From the NCBI RefSeq assembly GCF_005490985.1, contig NZ_CP027869.1, positions 2,046,001 through 2,110,000 of the forward strand: a DNA stretch of 64,000 nt. The letters run 5' to 3'. The stretch's first letter is position 1. Each line of letters starts with the position of its first letter. The notes beneath the pieces were generated by a model. The model saw nothing but the letters and a program-made list of their open reading frames with translations, was not told the origin of the DNA and searched no databases. This stretch comes from Curtobacterium sp. SGAir0471 (GTDB lineage Bacteria; Actinomycetota; Actinomycetes; Actinomycetales; Microbacteriaceae). A program made the position numbers and the translations under genes. Positions 52,278-60,770 of this stretch are shown here, in pieces.

Positions 52278-53192
52278 TCAGACGCGCAGGTAGCGTCGGA
52301 TCGCGATGAGCGCCGAGACCCCGGCCAGCAGGACACCGATCACGATCACGGCGGGTACGACCACGGCCGCGTCCCCCATGCCGATGAACGCCGTGCCCGA
52401 GAACCGCTGTGCCAGGTAGTTCCGGACGAAGAACCACACCACGGCCGTGATCGCGCCGCCGGCGAGCACGGCACCGATGGCCGCGGCGATCACGCCCTCG
52501 AGCACGAAGGGTGTCTGGATGAAGCGGTTCGACGCGCCGACGAGACGCATGATGCCGAGCTCGCGGCGTCTGCTGAAGGCCGACAGTCGGATCGTCGTCG
52601 CGATGAGCAGCACGGCCGCGACGAGCATCAGGGACGCGATGCCGATCGCCGTGTACGACGAGGCGTTGAGCAGGTTGAAGATCGGCTGCAGGTACCCGCG
52701 CTGGTCGACGACGCTCTGCACGCCGGCGACCTTCGACAGGCTCTCGACGAGGACGTCCGCCTGCGACGGGTTCTTCAGGTTCACCCAGAAGGTCTCGTTG
52801 AGGTACTCCGGCTTCACGAACTCGGTCGCCGGCGAGTCCTTGAACTGCTCCTTGAAGCGGGTGAACGCCTGGTCCTGGTCCTCGTAGTACGTCTTCTCGA
52901 TGTACGGCTTGAGGGTGGACGAATCGAGCTGCGCCTGGACCTGCTCGCGCTGGTCCTCGGTGGCCTTGGCGCCGGTGCAGTTCCCGGTGGTGTCGGTGTC
53001 GGTGCACAGGTAGACCGCGACCTGCGCCCGGTCGTACCAGTACCCCTTCATCTGGTTGATCTGCATCTGCAGCAGGATCGCGGTGCCGACGAAGGTCAGG
53101 GAGATGAAGGTCACCAGGACGACCGACACCACCATCGACGCATTGCGTCGCAGGCCCGAGCCGACCTCGGACATGACGAGTCCGAGCCTCAT
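52278..53192 (-). CDS. ftsX: cell-division ABC permease FtsX
   Basis: This 304-residue permease half of FtsEX signals through its extracellular domain to cell-wall hydrolases at division. It has one N-terminal helix (about 20-42), a large external domain (about 43-168, with two Cys in [12 protein letters not shown]), and three C-terminal helices with [21 protein letters not shown] before the last pair. Its start overlaps the ftsE stop (ATGA). Confidence 0.96.
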   Translation of the reverse strand: MRLGLVMSEVGSGLRRNASMVVSVVLVTFISLTFVGTAILLQMQINQMKGYWYDRAQVAVYLCTDTDTTGNCTGAKATEDQREQVQAQLDSSTLKPYIEKTYYEDQDQAFTRFKEQFKDSPATEFVKPEYLNETFWVNLKNPSQADVLVESLSKVAGVQSVVDQRGYLQPIFNLLNASSYTAIGIASLMLVAAVLLIATTIRLSAFSRRRELGIMRLVGASNRFIQTPFVLEGVIAAAIGAVLAGGAITAVVWFFVRNYLAQRFSGTAFIGMGDAAVVVPAVIVIGVLLAGVSALIAIRRYLRV

Positions 53193-53947
53193 CGGATGAG
53201 TCCCGGGATCGTCTGGATGCCGGTCGTGTTCGAGACGCCCGAGCCGCGCTGGATCGGGAGCGCCTGCGTCTGGTAGCCGCCGGACTGCTCGTCGCGCAGG
53301 ACGCTGCCGTTCGAGAGCTCGATGACCCGCCGCTGCATCTGGTTCACGATGCTGGCGTCGTGCGTCGCCATGAGCACGGTGGTGCCTCCCTGGTTGATGC
53401 GTTCGAGGAGCGCCATGATGCCGGCCGAGGTGGTCGGGTCGAGGTTACCGGTGGGCTCGTCGGCCAGCAGGATCGCCGGCTTGTTGACGACGGCGCGGGC
53501 GATCGCCACGCGCTGCTGCTCACCACCGGAGAGCTCGTGCGGCATGCGGGTCGCCTTGCCGGCGAGCCCGACGAGCTTGAGCACGTCGGTGACGGCCTCG
53601 CTGATGAAGCCCTTGCTCTTGCCGATCACCTGGAGCGAGAACGCGACGTTGTCGAAGACGTTCTTGTTCGGCAGGAGCCGGAAGTCCTGGAAGACCACAC
53701 CGAGGTTGCGGCGGAAGTACGGGACCTTGCGCGACGACAGGGCGCCGAGCCGCTGGCCGAGCACGTGGATCTGCCCGCGGGTCGGCTTCTCCTCCTTGAG
53801 CACGAGGCGCAGGAAGCTCGACTTGCCGGAGCCGGACGCGCCGACGAGGAAGACGAACTCACCCTTGAGGATCTCGAGGGAGAGGTCGTCGAGCGCGGGA
53901 CTCGGGTTGCCCGAGTAGACCTTGGTGACCTGGTCGAATTTGATCAT
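53189..53947 (-). CDS. ftsE: cell-division ATP-binding protein FtsE
   Basis: This 252-residue ABC ATPase has Walker [10 protein letters not shown] (about 36-44), the signature [14 protein letters not shown], Walker [13 protein letters not shown] and switch His in ATHDASIV. A 30-residue Gly/Gln/Thr-containing C-tail follows the ABC core. A TTGACT-N16-TACCCT promoter (53984-53957) ends 9 nt before ATG 53947, so its message is leaderless. Confidence 0.97.
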   Translation of the reverse strand: MIKFDQVTKVYSGNPSPALDDLSLEILKGEFVFLVGASGSGKSSFLRLVLKEEKPTRGQIHVLGQRLGALSSRKVPYFRRNLGVVFQDFRLLPNKNVFDNVAFSLQVIGKSKGFISEAVTDVLKLVGLAGKATRMPHELSGGEQQRVAIARAVVNKPAILLADEPTGNLDPTTSAGIMALLERINQGGTTVLMATHDASIVNQMQRRVIELSNGSVLRDEQSGGYQTQALPIQRGSGVSNTTGIQTIPGLIR

Positions 53948-53956
53948 GACCGGATC

Positions 53957-53984
53957 AGGGTAGGTCGGGCCGGCCGGAAGTCAA
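53957..53984 (-). promoter_or_regulatory. ftsE promoter TTGACT-N16-TACCCT
   Basis: This is the best -35/-10 pair in the window: TTGACT at 53984-53979 and TACCCT at 53962-53957 on the minus strand, ending 9 nt before ATG 53947. Confidence 0.6.
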
Positions 53985-54019
53985 CCGAGGCGCGCGGCTC
54001 GACTCGGCCGCGAGGATGC

Positions 54020-55129
54020 TCAGGAATCGTCGCCCTGCTTGCGCCAGCGGATGCCAGCGTTGATGAAGCCGTCCAGGTCGCCGTCGAACACCGAGGACGG
54101 GTTGTTGACCTCGTGCTCGCTGCGGAGGTCCTTGACCATCTGGTACGGCGCGAGGACGTACGAGCGGATCTGGTCGCCCCAGCTCGCCGTGATGTTGCCG
54201 GCGAGTTCCTTCTTCTTCGCGTTCTCCTCCTCCTTCTTCAGGAGCAGCAGGCGCGACTGCAGCACGCGCATGGCGGCGGCGCGGTTCTGGATCTGCGACT
54301 TCTCGTTCTGCATCGACACCACGGTGCCGGTCGGCAGGTGGGTCAGGCGGACGGCGGAGTCGGTCGTGTTGACGGACTGCCCACCGGGGCCGGACGAGCG
54401 GAACACGTCGACGCGGATGTCGTTCTCGGGGATGTCGATGGCCTCGGTCTCCGGCATCAGCGGGATGACCTCGACCGCGGCGAAGGACGTCTGCCGCTTG
54501 CCCGCGGCACCGAACGGCGACATGCGCACGAGGCGGTGCGTGCCGGCCTCGACCGAGAGCGTGCCGAAGGCGTAGGGTGCGTCGACCTCGAAGGTCGCCG
54601 ACTTGATGCCCGCTTCTTCGGCGTAGGACGTGTCCATCACGGTGGTCTTGTAGCCGTGCTGCTCGGAGTAGCGCAGGTACATGCGGAGGAGCATCTCGGC
54701 GAAGTCCGCCGCGTCGACACCGCCGGCGCCGGCGCGGATCGTGATCACCGCGGGACGCTCGTCGTACTCGCCGTCGAGGAGTGTCTGCACCTCGAGGTCG
54801 CCCATGGTCGTCTGGATCGCCTTGAGCTCGTCCTGCGCCTCGGCCGCGGAGTCCGCGTCGTCGGCCTCGTTCGCCATCTCGACGAGCACCTCGAGGTCGT
54901 CGATCCGCCGCTCGGTGTCCGTGATCTTCCGGAGCTCAGCCTGCTTGTGGGAGAGCGCGCTGGTCACCTGCTGCGCGTGCTCGACGTCGTCCCAGAGGTC
55001 CTGGGCACCAGCCTGCTCGCTCAGCTCGGCGATCTCGCGCTGCAGTCGGTCGACGTCGACGACCGAGCGGATGTTGCCGAAGGTCTCGCGGAGGGCGGAC
55101 AGCTGCTCGGTGAAGTCAAGTTCGACCAT
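54020..55129 (-). CDS. prfB: peptide chain release factor 2
   Basis: This 369-residue factor recognises UAA/UGA stop codons. It has an N-terminal helical coil, the codon-reading SPF tripeptide in [15 protein letters not shown], and the catalytic GGQ at 249-251 (SGPGGQSVN). There is no internal UGA frameshift site, unlike enterobacterial prfB. ATG 55129 is favoured over GTG 55135 because TAGGAT ends 8 nt before it. ftsE-ftsX follow downstream, a classic actinobacterial order. Confidence 0.97.
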   Translation of the reverse strand: MVELDFTEQLSALRETFGNIRSVVDVDRLQREIAELSEQAGAQDLWDDVEHAQQVTSALSHKQAELRKITDTERRIDDLEVLVEMANEADDADSAAEAQDELKAIQTTMGDLEVQTLLDGEYDERPAVITIRAGAGGVDAADFAEMLLRMYLRYSEQHGYKTTVMDTSYAEEAGIKSATFEVDAPYAFGTLSVEAGTHRLVRMSPFGAAGKRQTSFAAVEVIPLMPETEAIDIPENDIRVDVFRSSGPGGQSVNTTDSAVRLTHLPTGTVVSMQNEKSQIQNRAAAMRVLQSRLLLLKKEEENAKKKELAGNITASWGDQIRSYVLAPYQMVKDLRSEHEVNNPSSVFDGDLDGFINAGIRWRKQGDDS

Positions 55130-55137
55130 GGTCACCG

Positions 55138-55143
55138 ATCCTA
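55138..55143 (-). promoter_or_regulatory. -10 element TAGGAT, leaderless prfB
   Basis: TAGGAT on the minus strand ends 8 nt before ATG 55129. Confidence 0.5.
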
Positions 55144-55242
55144 GCGGCGCACGTCGTGCGCGGCCGACCGGGCGACGGCCTGGAGGCCCGGTGCGGGTCC
55201 GCCCCGCCGGTCACCCGGCAGCGCGGTCGCTCCGACGCGGGG

Positions 55243-56406
55243 TCACCGCCCGAGCGACGGGGCGCGGGACGCCATGCCCGCTCGGCTCGCCCGCGCCACC
55301 GCGTCGGGCAGCGCGGTGAGGAACGCGTCGACGTCGGCGTCGGTCGAGGTGTGCCCGAGCGTGATGCGGAGGGCTCCGCGGGCCTCGTCCTCGGTCAGGC
55401 CCATGCCGAGGAGCACGTGCGACGCCTCCGGGACGCCGGCCTGGCACGCCGACCCGGTCGACACCGCGACCCCGGCCGCGTCGAGCAGGAAGAGCAGCGA
55501 GTCCCCCTCGCACCCCGGGAAGGTGAAGTGGGCGTTGCCGGGCAGCCGGTCGACCGGGTCACCCATGAGCACGGCGGAGGGCACCGCCTCGAGCACCCCG
55601 GCGACGAGTCGGTCGCGCAACGCCGAGGCGTCGTGCAGGCCGGCCGCCGCCGCCACCCCGAAGGCCGCTGCGGCCGGGGCGTCCTGCGTGCCGCTGCGGA
55701 CCTGCCGCTGCTGGCCCCCGCCGTGGATCAGCGGCTCGACGGTCGCACGGCGGCCGAGCACCAGCGCGCCGATGCCGACCGGCCCGCCGATCTTGTGCGC
55801 CGACACGCTGAGCGCGTCGAGGCCGGATGCCGCGAAGGAGACCGGGACCTGCCCGTAGGCCGCGACCGCGTCGCTGTGCACGGGCACGCCGGCGGCGTGC
55901 GCGAGCTCGACGATCCGGGTGACCGGCTGCAGGGTGCCGACCTCGTTGTTCGCCCAGAGGAACGTGACCAAGGCGACGTCCGAGGCGTCGGCGAGCCGCG
56001 CCTCCAGACCGGCCGTGTCGACGCGACCCTGTGCGTCCAGCGGGACCACGTCGACGACGGCGCCCTCGTGGCGCTCGAGCCACTCGACCGTGTCGACGGT
56101 GGCGTGGTGCTCGCCGGCGGGCACGACGATCCGCGGCCGAGGACGGTCCTGCTGCCGGGCCCAGTACAGGCCCTTGATCGCGAGGTTGATGCTCTCGGTG
56201 CCGCCGGAGGTGAAGACGACCTCGACCGGCTCGGCGTCGAGCGACCGGGCGACGGCCGCGCGGCCGTCCTCGAGCAGCATCTTCGCGTGCTGCCCGGCAC
56301 TGTGGATCGACGACGGGTTGCCCACCGTGGCGAGCGCCTCGGTGAACGCGGCGAGCGCCGCGGGCAGGATGGGCGTCGTCGCCGCGTGGTCGAGGTAGAC
56401 CGGCAT
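55243..56406 (-). CDS. cysteine desulfurase (IscS/NifS family)
   Basis: This 387-residue PLP enzyme takes sulfur from cysteine for Fe-S clusters or thiolated tRNA. The PLP Lys205 lies in SVSAHKIGGP and the persulfide Cys321 in STGSACQAGVPEASHV. YLDHAATTPILP at the start and GTESINLAIKG are family marks. The short loop around Cys321 suggests the IscS-like rather than SufS type. In relatives mnmA usually follows; here prfB follows on the same strand. AAGGAG precedes ATG 56406. Confidence 0.94.
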   Translation of the reverse strand: MPVYLDHAATTPILPAALAAFTEALATVGNPSSIHSAGQHAKMLLEDGRAAVARSLDAEPVEVVFTSGGTESINLAIKGLYWARQQDRPRPRIVVPAGEHHATVDTVEWLERHEGAVVDVVPLDAQGRVDTAGLEARLADASDVALVTFLWANNEVGTLQPVTRIVELAHAAGVPVHSDAVAAYGQVPVSFAASGLDALSVSAHKIGGPVGIGALVLGRRATVEPLIHGGGQQRQVRSGTQDAPAAAAFGVAAAAGLHDASALRDRLVAGVLEAVPSAVLMGDPVDRLPGNAHFTFPGCEGDSLLFLLDAAGVAVSTGSACQAGVPEASHVLLGMGLTEDEARGALRITLGHTSTDADVDAFLTALPDAVARASRAGMASRAPSLGR

Positions 56407-56434
56407 GGAGCACGCTCCTTCCGTGTGCGTTCAC

Positions 56435-56440
56435 AGGATA
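56435..56440 (-). promoter_or_regulatory. -10 element TATCCT of the cysteine desulfurase gene
   Basis: TATCCT on the minus strand lies 28 nt before ATG 56406 with an AAGGAG site between; it is 14 bp from the divergent glgX -10. Confidence 0.4.
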
Positions 56441-56454
56441 CCCGCGGCCCCTCG

Positions 56455-56460
56455 TACCCT
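56455..56460 (+). promoter_or_regulatory. -10 element TACCCT, leaderless glgX
   Basis: TACCCT ends 7 nt before ATG 56468; TTCACA at 56430-56435 could be a -35 with a long 19-bp spacer. Confidence 0.5.
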
Positions 56461-56467
56461 GGTCGTC

Positions 56468-58537
56468 ATGCACCGCACCGCGATCGACGAGACCCCCGGC
56501 TTCCGCCTCGGTGACGGCGTGCCCCGGTTCTCGGTGCGCTCCGCCTCGGCGACGGCCGTGACCCTCGTGGTCGTCGATGCCGCCGGCGAGGAGACCCGGC
56601 ACGTCCTGACCCGGATCGACGGCACCGACCGGTGGGCCGCGGAGACGCCGGGCGTGGGTCCCGGCGACCGCTACCACCTGCTCGTCGACGGTCCGCGGGG
56701 ACCGCGCCACGAGTTCGATCCCGAGCGGCCCCTGCTCGACCCGTCCGCGCGCGGCATCGTCCCGTGGAGCGCGGCGGACGACGGTGGTGCCGTCGAGGGC
56801 GGTGGCCCGCGGTGGACGAGCGTGATCGTCGACGATGCCTTCGACTGGGGCGGCGTCGGCAAGCCCGCGGTCCCCCTGGACCGGGCCGTCGTGTACGAGG
56901 CGAACGTCCGCACCCTGACCGCGGCGAACCCGGACGTCCCCGAGCACCTGCGCGGCACGTACGCCGGGGTGGCGCACCCGAGCACCATCGCGCACCTGCG
57001 GCGCATCGGGGTGACCACGATCGAGCTGCTCCCCGTGCACGCCTTCGACACCGAGGCATGGCTGCGTGACGCCGGACGGGAGAACGCCTGGGGCTACAAC
57101 ACCCTCGGCTTCTTCGCCCCGCACGCCGCGTACGCCTCGGGCGAGGCCCGTGCCGCCGGCGCGTCCGCGGTGCTCCGCGAGTTCAAGGGGATGGTCCGGC
57201 TGCTGCACGAGGCCGGGATCCAGGTGCTCCTCGACGTGGTCTACAACCACACCGCCGAGGAGGGCCTCGGCGGGCCGACCAGCTCGCTCCGCGGGATCGA
57301 CGGGGCGGACCGCTACCGCTGGACCGCCGACGACAGTGCCTACTACGACACCACCGGCTGCGGGAACACCCTCGACACGTCGGTCGAGGCCACCGCCGAC
57401 CTGGTCGTCGACAGCCTGCGCTACTGGGCGCGCGAGGTGCAGGTCGACGGCTTCCGCTTCGACCTGATGGCGGCACTCGCCCGCGACGAGCACCACGTGT
57501 TCGACCCGGCGCACCCGCTGCTCGAGCGCATCCGACGGCACCCGGACCTGCAGGACGTGCTGATCGTCGCCGAGCCGTGGGACGTCGGGCCGGACGGGTG
57601 GCGGACGGGTGCCTTCGGCATCGGGACGAGCGAGTGGAACGACGGGTTCCGCGACACCGTCCGGCAGTTCTGGCTCACCGACATCGCCGAGGAGCGCCGG
57701 AACGGCACCCCGACGACCGGGATCGGGGCGCTCGCCGGCGCGTTGACCGGCTCCCGGCACCTGTTCGGTGCGTCGCGGGGGCCGCTCGCCGGCGTGAACT
57801 TCGTCACGGCCCACGACGGGTTCACGTTGCTCGACCTGGTGTCGTACGACCGCAAGCACAACGCGGCGAACGGGGAGGACGACCGCGACGGCTCGAACGA
57901 CAACCGCTCCTTCAACCACGGGATCGAGGGCGACACCGCGGACCGGGGCGTCCGGGCGGCACGGGGTCGCTCGATGCGGAACCTGGTCGGCACCCTGATG
58001 CTCTCCGCCGGCGTGCCGATGCTCACCGCGGGCGACGAGCGCAGTCGGACGCAGCATGGCAACAACAACGCGTACGTCGTGTCGGACGACCTCACCGCCG
58101 TCGACTGGACGGACGACGAGGACGCCGAGGCCATGACGGAGGCCGTCGCGGCGCTCGCGCGGCTCCGCGCGGCGCACCCGGCGCTCCGGCCGACCCGCTT
58201 CGGGGTGGAGGGTCGTGAGACCCCCGGTGCCTCGCGGATGGCCTGGTACGGACCGGACGGACAGGCGATGACGTCCGAGGGGTGGGACCAGCCGATCCAC
58301 CGGGTCGTGCAGTACTTCGTCGAGTCGACGCCGGAGCACGAACCGTTCGACCGGGTGCTCGTGGTGGTGCACGGCAGCGGACGGACGCGGGACCTGACGC
58401 TGCCCGCGCGCCAGGACGTGCTCGGGTACCGGCTGGCCTGGTCGAGCGAGAAGCACCGGGACCACGAGCGGCTCCGACCGGGCGGTCAGGTCTTCACGGC
58501 GTACGGACCGGGGATCCACGTGTTCGAGGTGGCGTAG
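56468..58537 (+). CDS. glgX: glycogen debranching enzyme (GlgX-type)
   Basis: This 689-residue GH13 subfamily 11 isoamylase-type enzyme removes alpha-1,6 branches. It has an N-terminal CBM48-like beta domain (about 10-110) and a TIM barrel with nucleophile Asp332 (VDGFRFDLMA), acid/base Glu369 (IVAEPWD) and VTAHDGFTLLDLVSYDRKHN carrying the third acid. MLTAGDERSRTQHGNNNAYV is GlgX-specific. ATG 56468 is fixed by the -10. It is divergent from the cysteine desulfurase gene and upstream of glgE/glgB. Confidence 0.93.
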   Translation: MHRTAIDETPGFRLGDGVPRFSVRSASATAVTLVVVDAAGEETRHVLTRIDGTDRWAAETPGVGPGDRYHLLVDGPRGPRHEFDPERPLLDPSARGIVPWSAADDGGAVEGGGPRWTSVIVDDAFDWGGVGKPAVPLDRAVVYEANVRTLTAANPDVPEHLRGTYAGVAHPSTIAHLRRIGVTTIELLPVHAFDTEAWLRDAGRENAWGYNTLGFFAPHAAYASGEARAAGASAVLREFKGMVRLLHEAGIQVLLDVVYNHTAEEGLGGPTSSLRGIDGADRYRWTADDSAYYDTTGCGNTLDTSVEATADLVVDSLRYWAREVQVDGFRFDLMAALARDEHHVFDPAHPLLERIRRHPDLQDVLIVAEPWDVGPDGWRTGAFGIGTSEWNDGFRDTVRQFWLTDIAEERRNGTPTTGIGALAGALTGSRHLFGASRGPLAGVNFVTAHDGFTLLDLVSYDRKHNAANGEDDRDGSNDNRSFNHGIEGDTADRGVRAARGRSMRNLVGTLMLSAGVPMLTAGDERSRTQHGNNNAYVVSDDLTAVDWTDDEDAEAMTEAVAALARLRAAHPALRPTRFGVEGRETPGASRMAWYGPDGQAMTSEGWDQPIHRVVQYFVESTPEHEPFDRVLVVVHGSGRTRDLTLPARQDVLGYRLAWSSEKHRDHERLRPGGQVFTAYGPGIHVFEVA

Positions 58538-58558
58538 GGCGGAGCCCGGAGACCGGTG

Positions 58559-58622
58559 GGATCGGGCGTCGCTGGTCGGATCGGGCGTACCGGGTCGTTC
58601 CGTTCCACCGGGCACGCCCGGT
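58559..58622 (+). repeat. 19-bp iterons with inverted arm, copy 2
   Basis: GGATCGGGCGTCGCTGGTC (58559) and GGATCGGGCGTACCGGGTC (58578) are 19 bp apart. The hairpin ACCGGGC-AC-GCCCGGT (58607-58622) follows. This matches the layout at 5481-5563. Confidence 0.65.
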
Positions 58623-58719
58623 TCCGCCTGGCATCGCGATCGTTCTGGGAACGAGCGGGCACCGGCGCCCGCTCGTGATCCTCCTGCACAAGCCGCCGGA
58701 CGCGCCCGACACTGCACGG

Positions 58720-58762
58720 GGAACGCGTTCCGGGGAACGCGGACGCTCCAGCCGGGTAGCGT
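58720..58762 (+). promoter_or_regulatory. glgE promoter with GGAACGCGTTCC palindrome
   Basis: GGAACGCGTTCC (58720-58731) is a perfect 12-bp palindrome, with a further GGGGAACGC just after it. TAGCGT (58757-58762) ends 7 nt before GTG 58770. The palindrome lies just upstream of where the -35 should be, a position suited to a regulator. Confidence 0.4.
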
Positions 58763-58769
58763 CGGCTCC

Positions 58770-60770
58770 GTGGCCACCGCAGATCGACCCCGCCGACCGA
58801 AGATCGGACGCATCCCGATCACCCAGCTCGCGCCGACGACCCCGAACGGGTTCCCGGGCAAGGCGTTCGACGGCGAGGTGATCACGTTCGGTGCGACCGT
58901 CTTCCGCGAGGGCCACGGCATCATCGGCGCCGACCTCGTGCTCGAACGCCCGGACGGCGGGACGCGCACCGTCCCGATGCTGCTCGGCGCCCCCGGCACC
59001 GACCGGTACGAGGCGACCGTGCAGGTCGACCACGTCGGCGTCTGGACGTGGCACGTCGAGTCGTTCTCCGACGACTGGGCGACCTGGTTGCACGCCGCCC
59101 GGCTCAAGATCGCCGCCGGCGTCGACACCGAGGCGACGCTCCTCGACGGCGCCGTCCTGCTCGACCGACTCGCGGCCGAGACCGACTCGAGCGCCGCCGT
59201 CCGCGCCGCCGAGCAGCTGCGCGACACCGACCTCGAGCCGACCGAGCGCCTGGCGGCCGTCGACGACCCGCGCATCACCGGTGAGGTCGAGGACTCCCCG
59301 CTGACCTCGCTCCGGACGCACTCCCCCACGCAGCTCCTCGACGTCGAGCGACAGCGCGCGGGTGTCGGCGCCTGGTACGAGTTCTTCCCGCGCAGCGAGG
59401 GCGCGAAGAAGAACCCGGACGGGTCGTGGAGGAGCGGCGACTTCCGCACCGCTGCCCGACGACTGCCGGCCGTGGCACGCATGGGCTTCGACGTGGTCTA
59501 CCTCCCCCCGATCCACCCGATCGGCACGACCGCCCGCAAGGGGCCGAACAACACCCTGACCCCGGGACCGCACGACCCGGGCAGCCCGTGGGCGATCGGC
59601 GCTCCCGAGGGCGGGCACGACGCCATCCACCCCGACCTCGGCACCGAGGACGACTTCCGCGACTTCGTCGAGACGGCGAAGAACAGCGGGATGGAGGTCG
59701 CCCTCGACTTCGCGCTCCAGTGCTCCCCCGACCACCCCTGGGTCGAGCAGCACCCGGAGTGGTTCACGGTCCGCGCCGACGGGTCGATCGCCACGGCCGA
59801 GAACCCGCCGAAGCGGTACCAGGACATCTACCCGATCCAGTTCGACAGCGACCCGGAGGGCATCGTCGCCGAGGTCCTGCGGGTCCTCGATCACTGGATC
59901 TCGTTCGGCATCCGCATCTTCCGCGTCGACAACCCGCACACGAAGCCGCTCTGGTTCTGGGAGCGCGTCATCCGCGAGGTCCGCGACCAGCACCCGGACA
60001 CCGTGTTCCTCGCCGAGGCGTTCACCCGTCCGGCGATGATGCGCGCCCTGGCCGAGGCCGGGTTCCAGCAGTCCTACACGTACTTCACGTGGCGGAACAC
60101 GAAGGAGGAGATCGAGGAGTACTTCTCCGAGCTCAGCCACGAGACGAGCGCCTACCTGCGCCCGAACCTCTTCGTGAACACGCCGGACATCCTGACCGAG
60201 TACCTGCAGTTCGGCGGCCGTGCCGGCTACAAGGTGCGCGCCGCGCTCGCCGCGACCGGTGCGCCGACCTGGGGTATGTACGCCGGGTACGAGCTCTTCG
60301 AGGACGTCGCCCGTCCGGGTTCCGAGGAGAACATCGACAACGAGAAGTACGAGTACAAGCCTCGCGACTTCGCCCTGGCCGAGGCCGAGGGCGCGAGCCT
60401 CGCTCCGTACGTCACGATGCTCAACCGCTTCCGACAGGCACACCCCGCGCTGCGACAGCTCCGCAACCTGCACGTGCACGACGCCGAGGATCCGGCGATC
60501 GTGGTCTACTCGAAGCACCTGTCCGGGGAGTTCATCCGCTCCGGCCGCTCGGACACCGTGATCGTCGTCGCGAACGTCGACCCGCACTCCGTCCGCGAGA
60601 CCACCGTGCACCTCGACCTCGCCGCGCTCGGGCTGCCGAACGAGCAGCCGTTCGTGGTCCGCGACGTCGTCACCGGGCAGCGCTGGGAGTGGGGCTCGTC
60701 GAACTACGTCCGCCTCGACGCCTTCCAGGAGCCGGTGCACCTGCTCGTGGTGGAAGGACCCGTCCGATGA
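58770..60770 (+). CDS. glgE: alpha-1,4-glucan:maltose-1-phosphate maltosyltransferase
   Basis: This 666-residue GH13 subfamily 3 enzyme transfers maltose from maltose-1-phosphate to alpha-glucans in the cytosol. Nucleophile Asp387 lies in [13 protein letters not shown] and acid/base Glu416 in [24 protein letters not shown] and the [13 protein letters not shown] tail are GlgE hallmarks. Length is typical. GTG 58770 is leaderless. It overlaps glgB by ATGA. The partner genes for maltose-1-P synthesis (treS-pep2 or glgM) are not in the window. Confidence 0.96.
   Translation: MATADRPRRPKIGRIPITQLAPTTPNGFPGKAFDGEVITFGATVFREGHGIIGADLVLERPDGGTRTVPMLLGAPGTDRYEATVQVDHVGVWTWHVESFSDDWATWLHAARLKIAAGVDTEATLLDGAVLLDRLAAETDSSAAVRAAEQLRDTDLEPTERLAAVDDPRITGEVEDSPLTSLRTHSPTQLLDVERQRAGVGAWYEFFPRSEGAKKNPDGSWRSGDFRTAARRLPAVARMGFDVVYLPPIHPIGTTARKGPNNTLTPGPHDPGSPWAIGAPEGGHDAIHPDLGTEDDFRDFVETAKNSGMEVALDFALQCSPDHPWVEQHPEWFTVRADGSIATAENPPKRYQDIYPIQFDSDPEGIVAEVLRVLDHWISFGIRIFRVDNPHTKPLWFWERVIREVRDQHPDTVFLAEAFTRPAMMRALAEAGFQQSYTYFTWRNTKEEIEEYFSELSHETSAYLRPNLFVNTPDILTEYLQFGGRAGYKVRAALAATGAPTWGMYAGYELFEDVARPGSEENIDNEKYEYKPRDFALAEAEGASLAPYVTMLNRFRQAHPALRQLRNLHVHDAEDPAIVVYSKHLSGEFIRSGRSDTVIVVANVDPHSVRETTVHLDLAALGLPNEQPFVVRDVVTGQRWEWGSSNYVRLDAFQEPVHLLVVEGPVR

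Noticed and set aside
54020-55129. Programmed frameshift in prfB
   Set aside because: The frame is continuous from ATG 55129 to the stop with no in-frame UGA or Shine-Dalgarno-like slip site.
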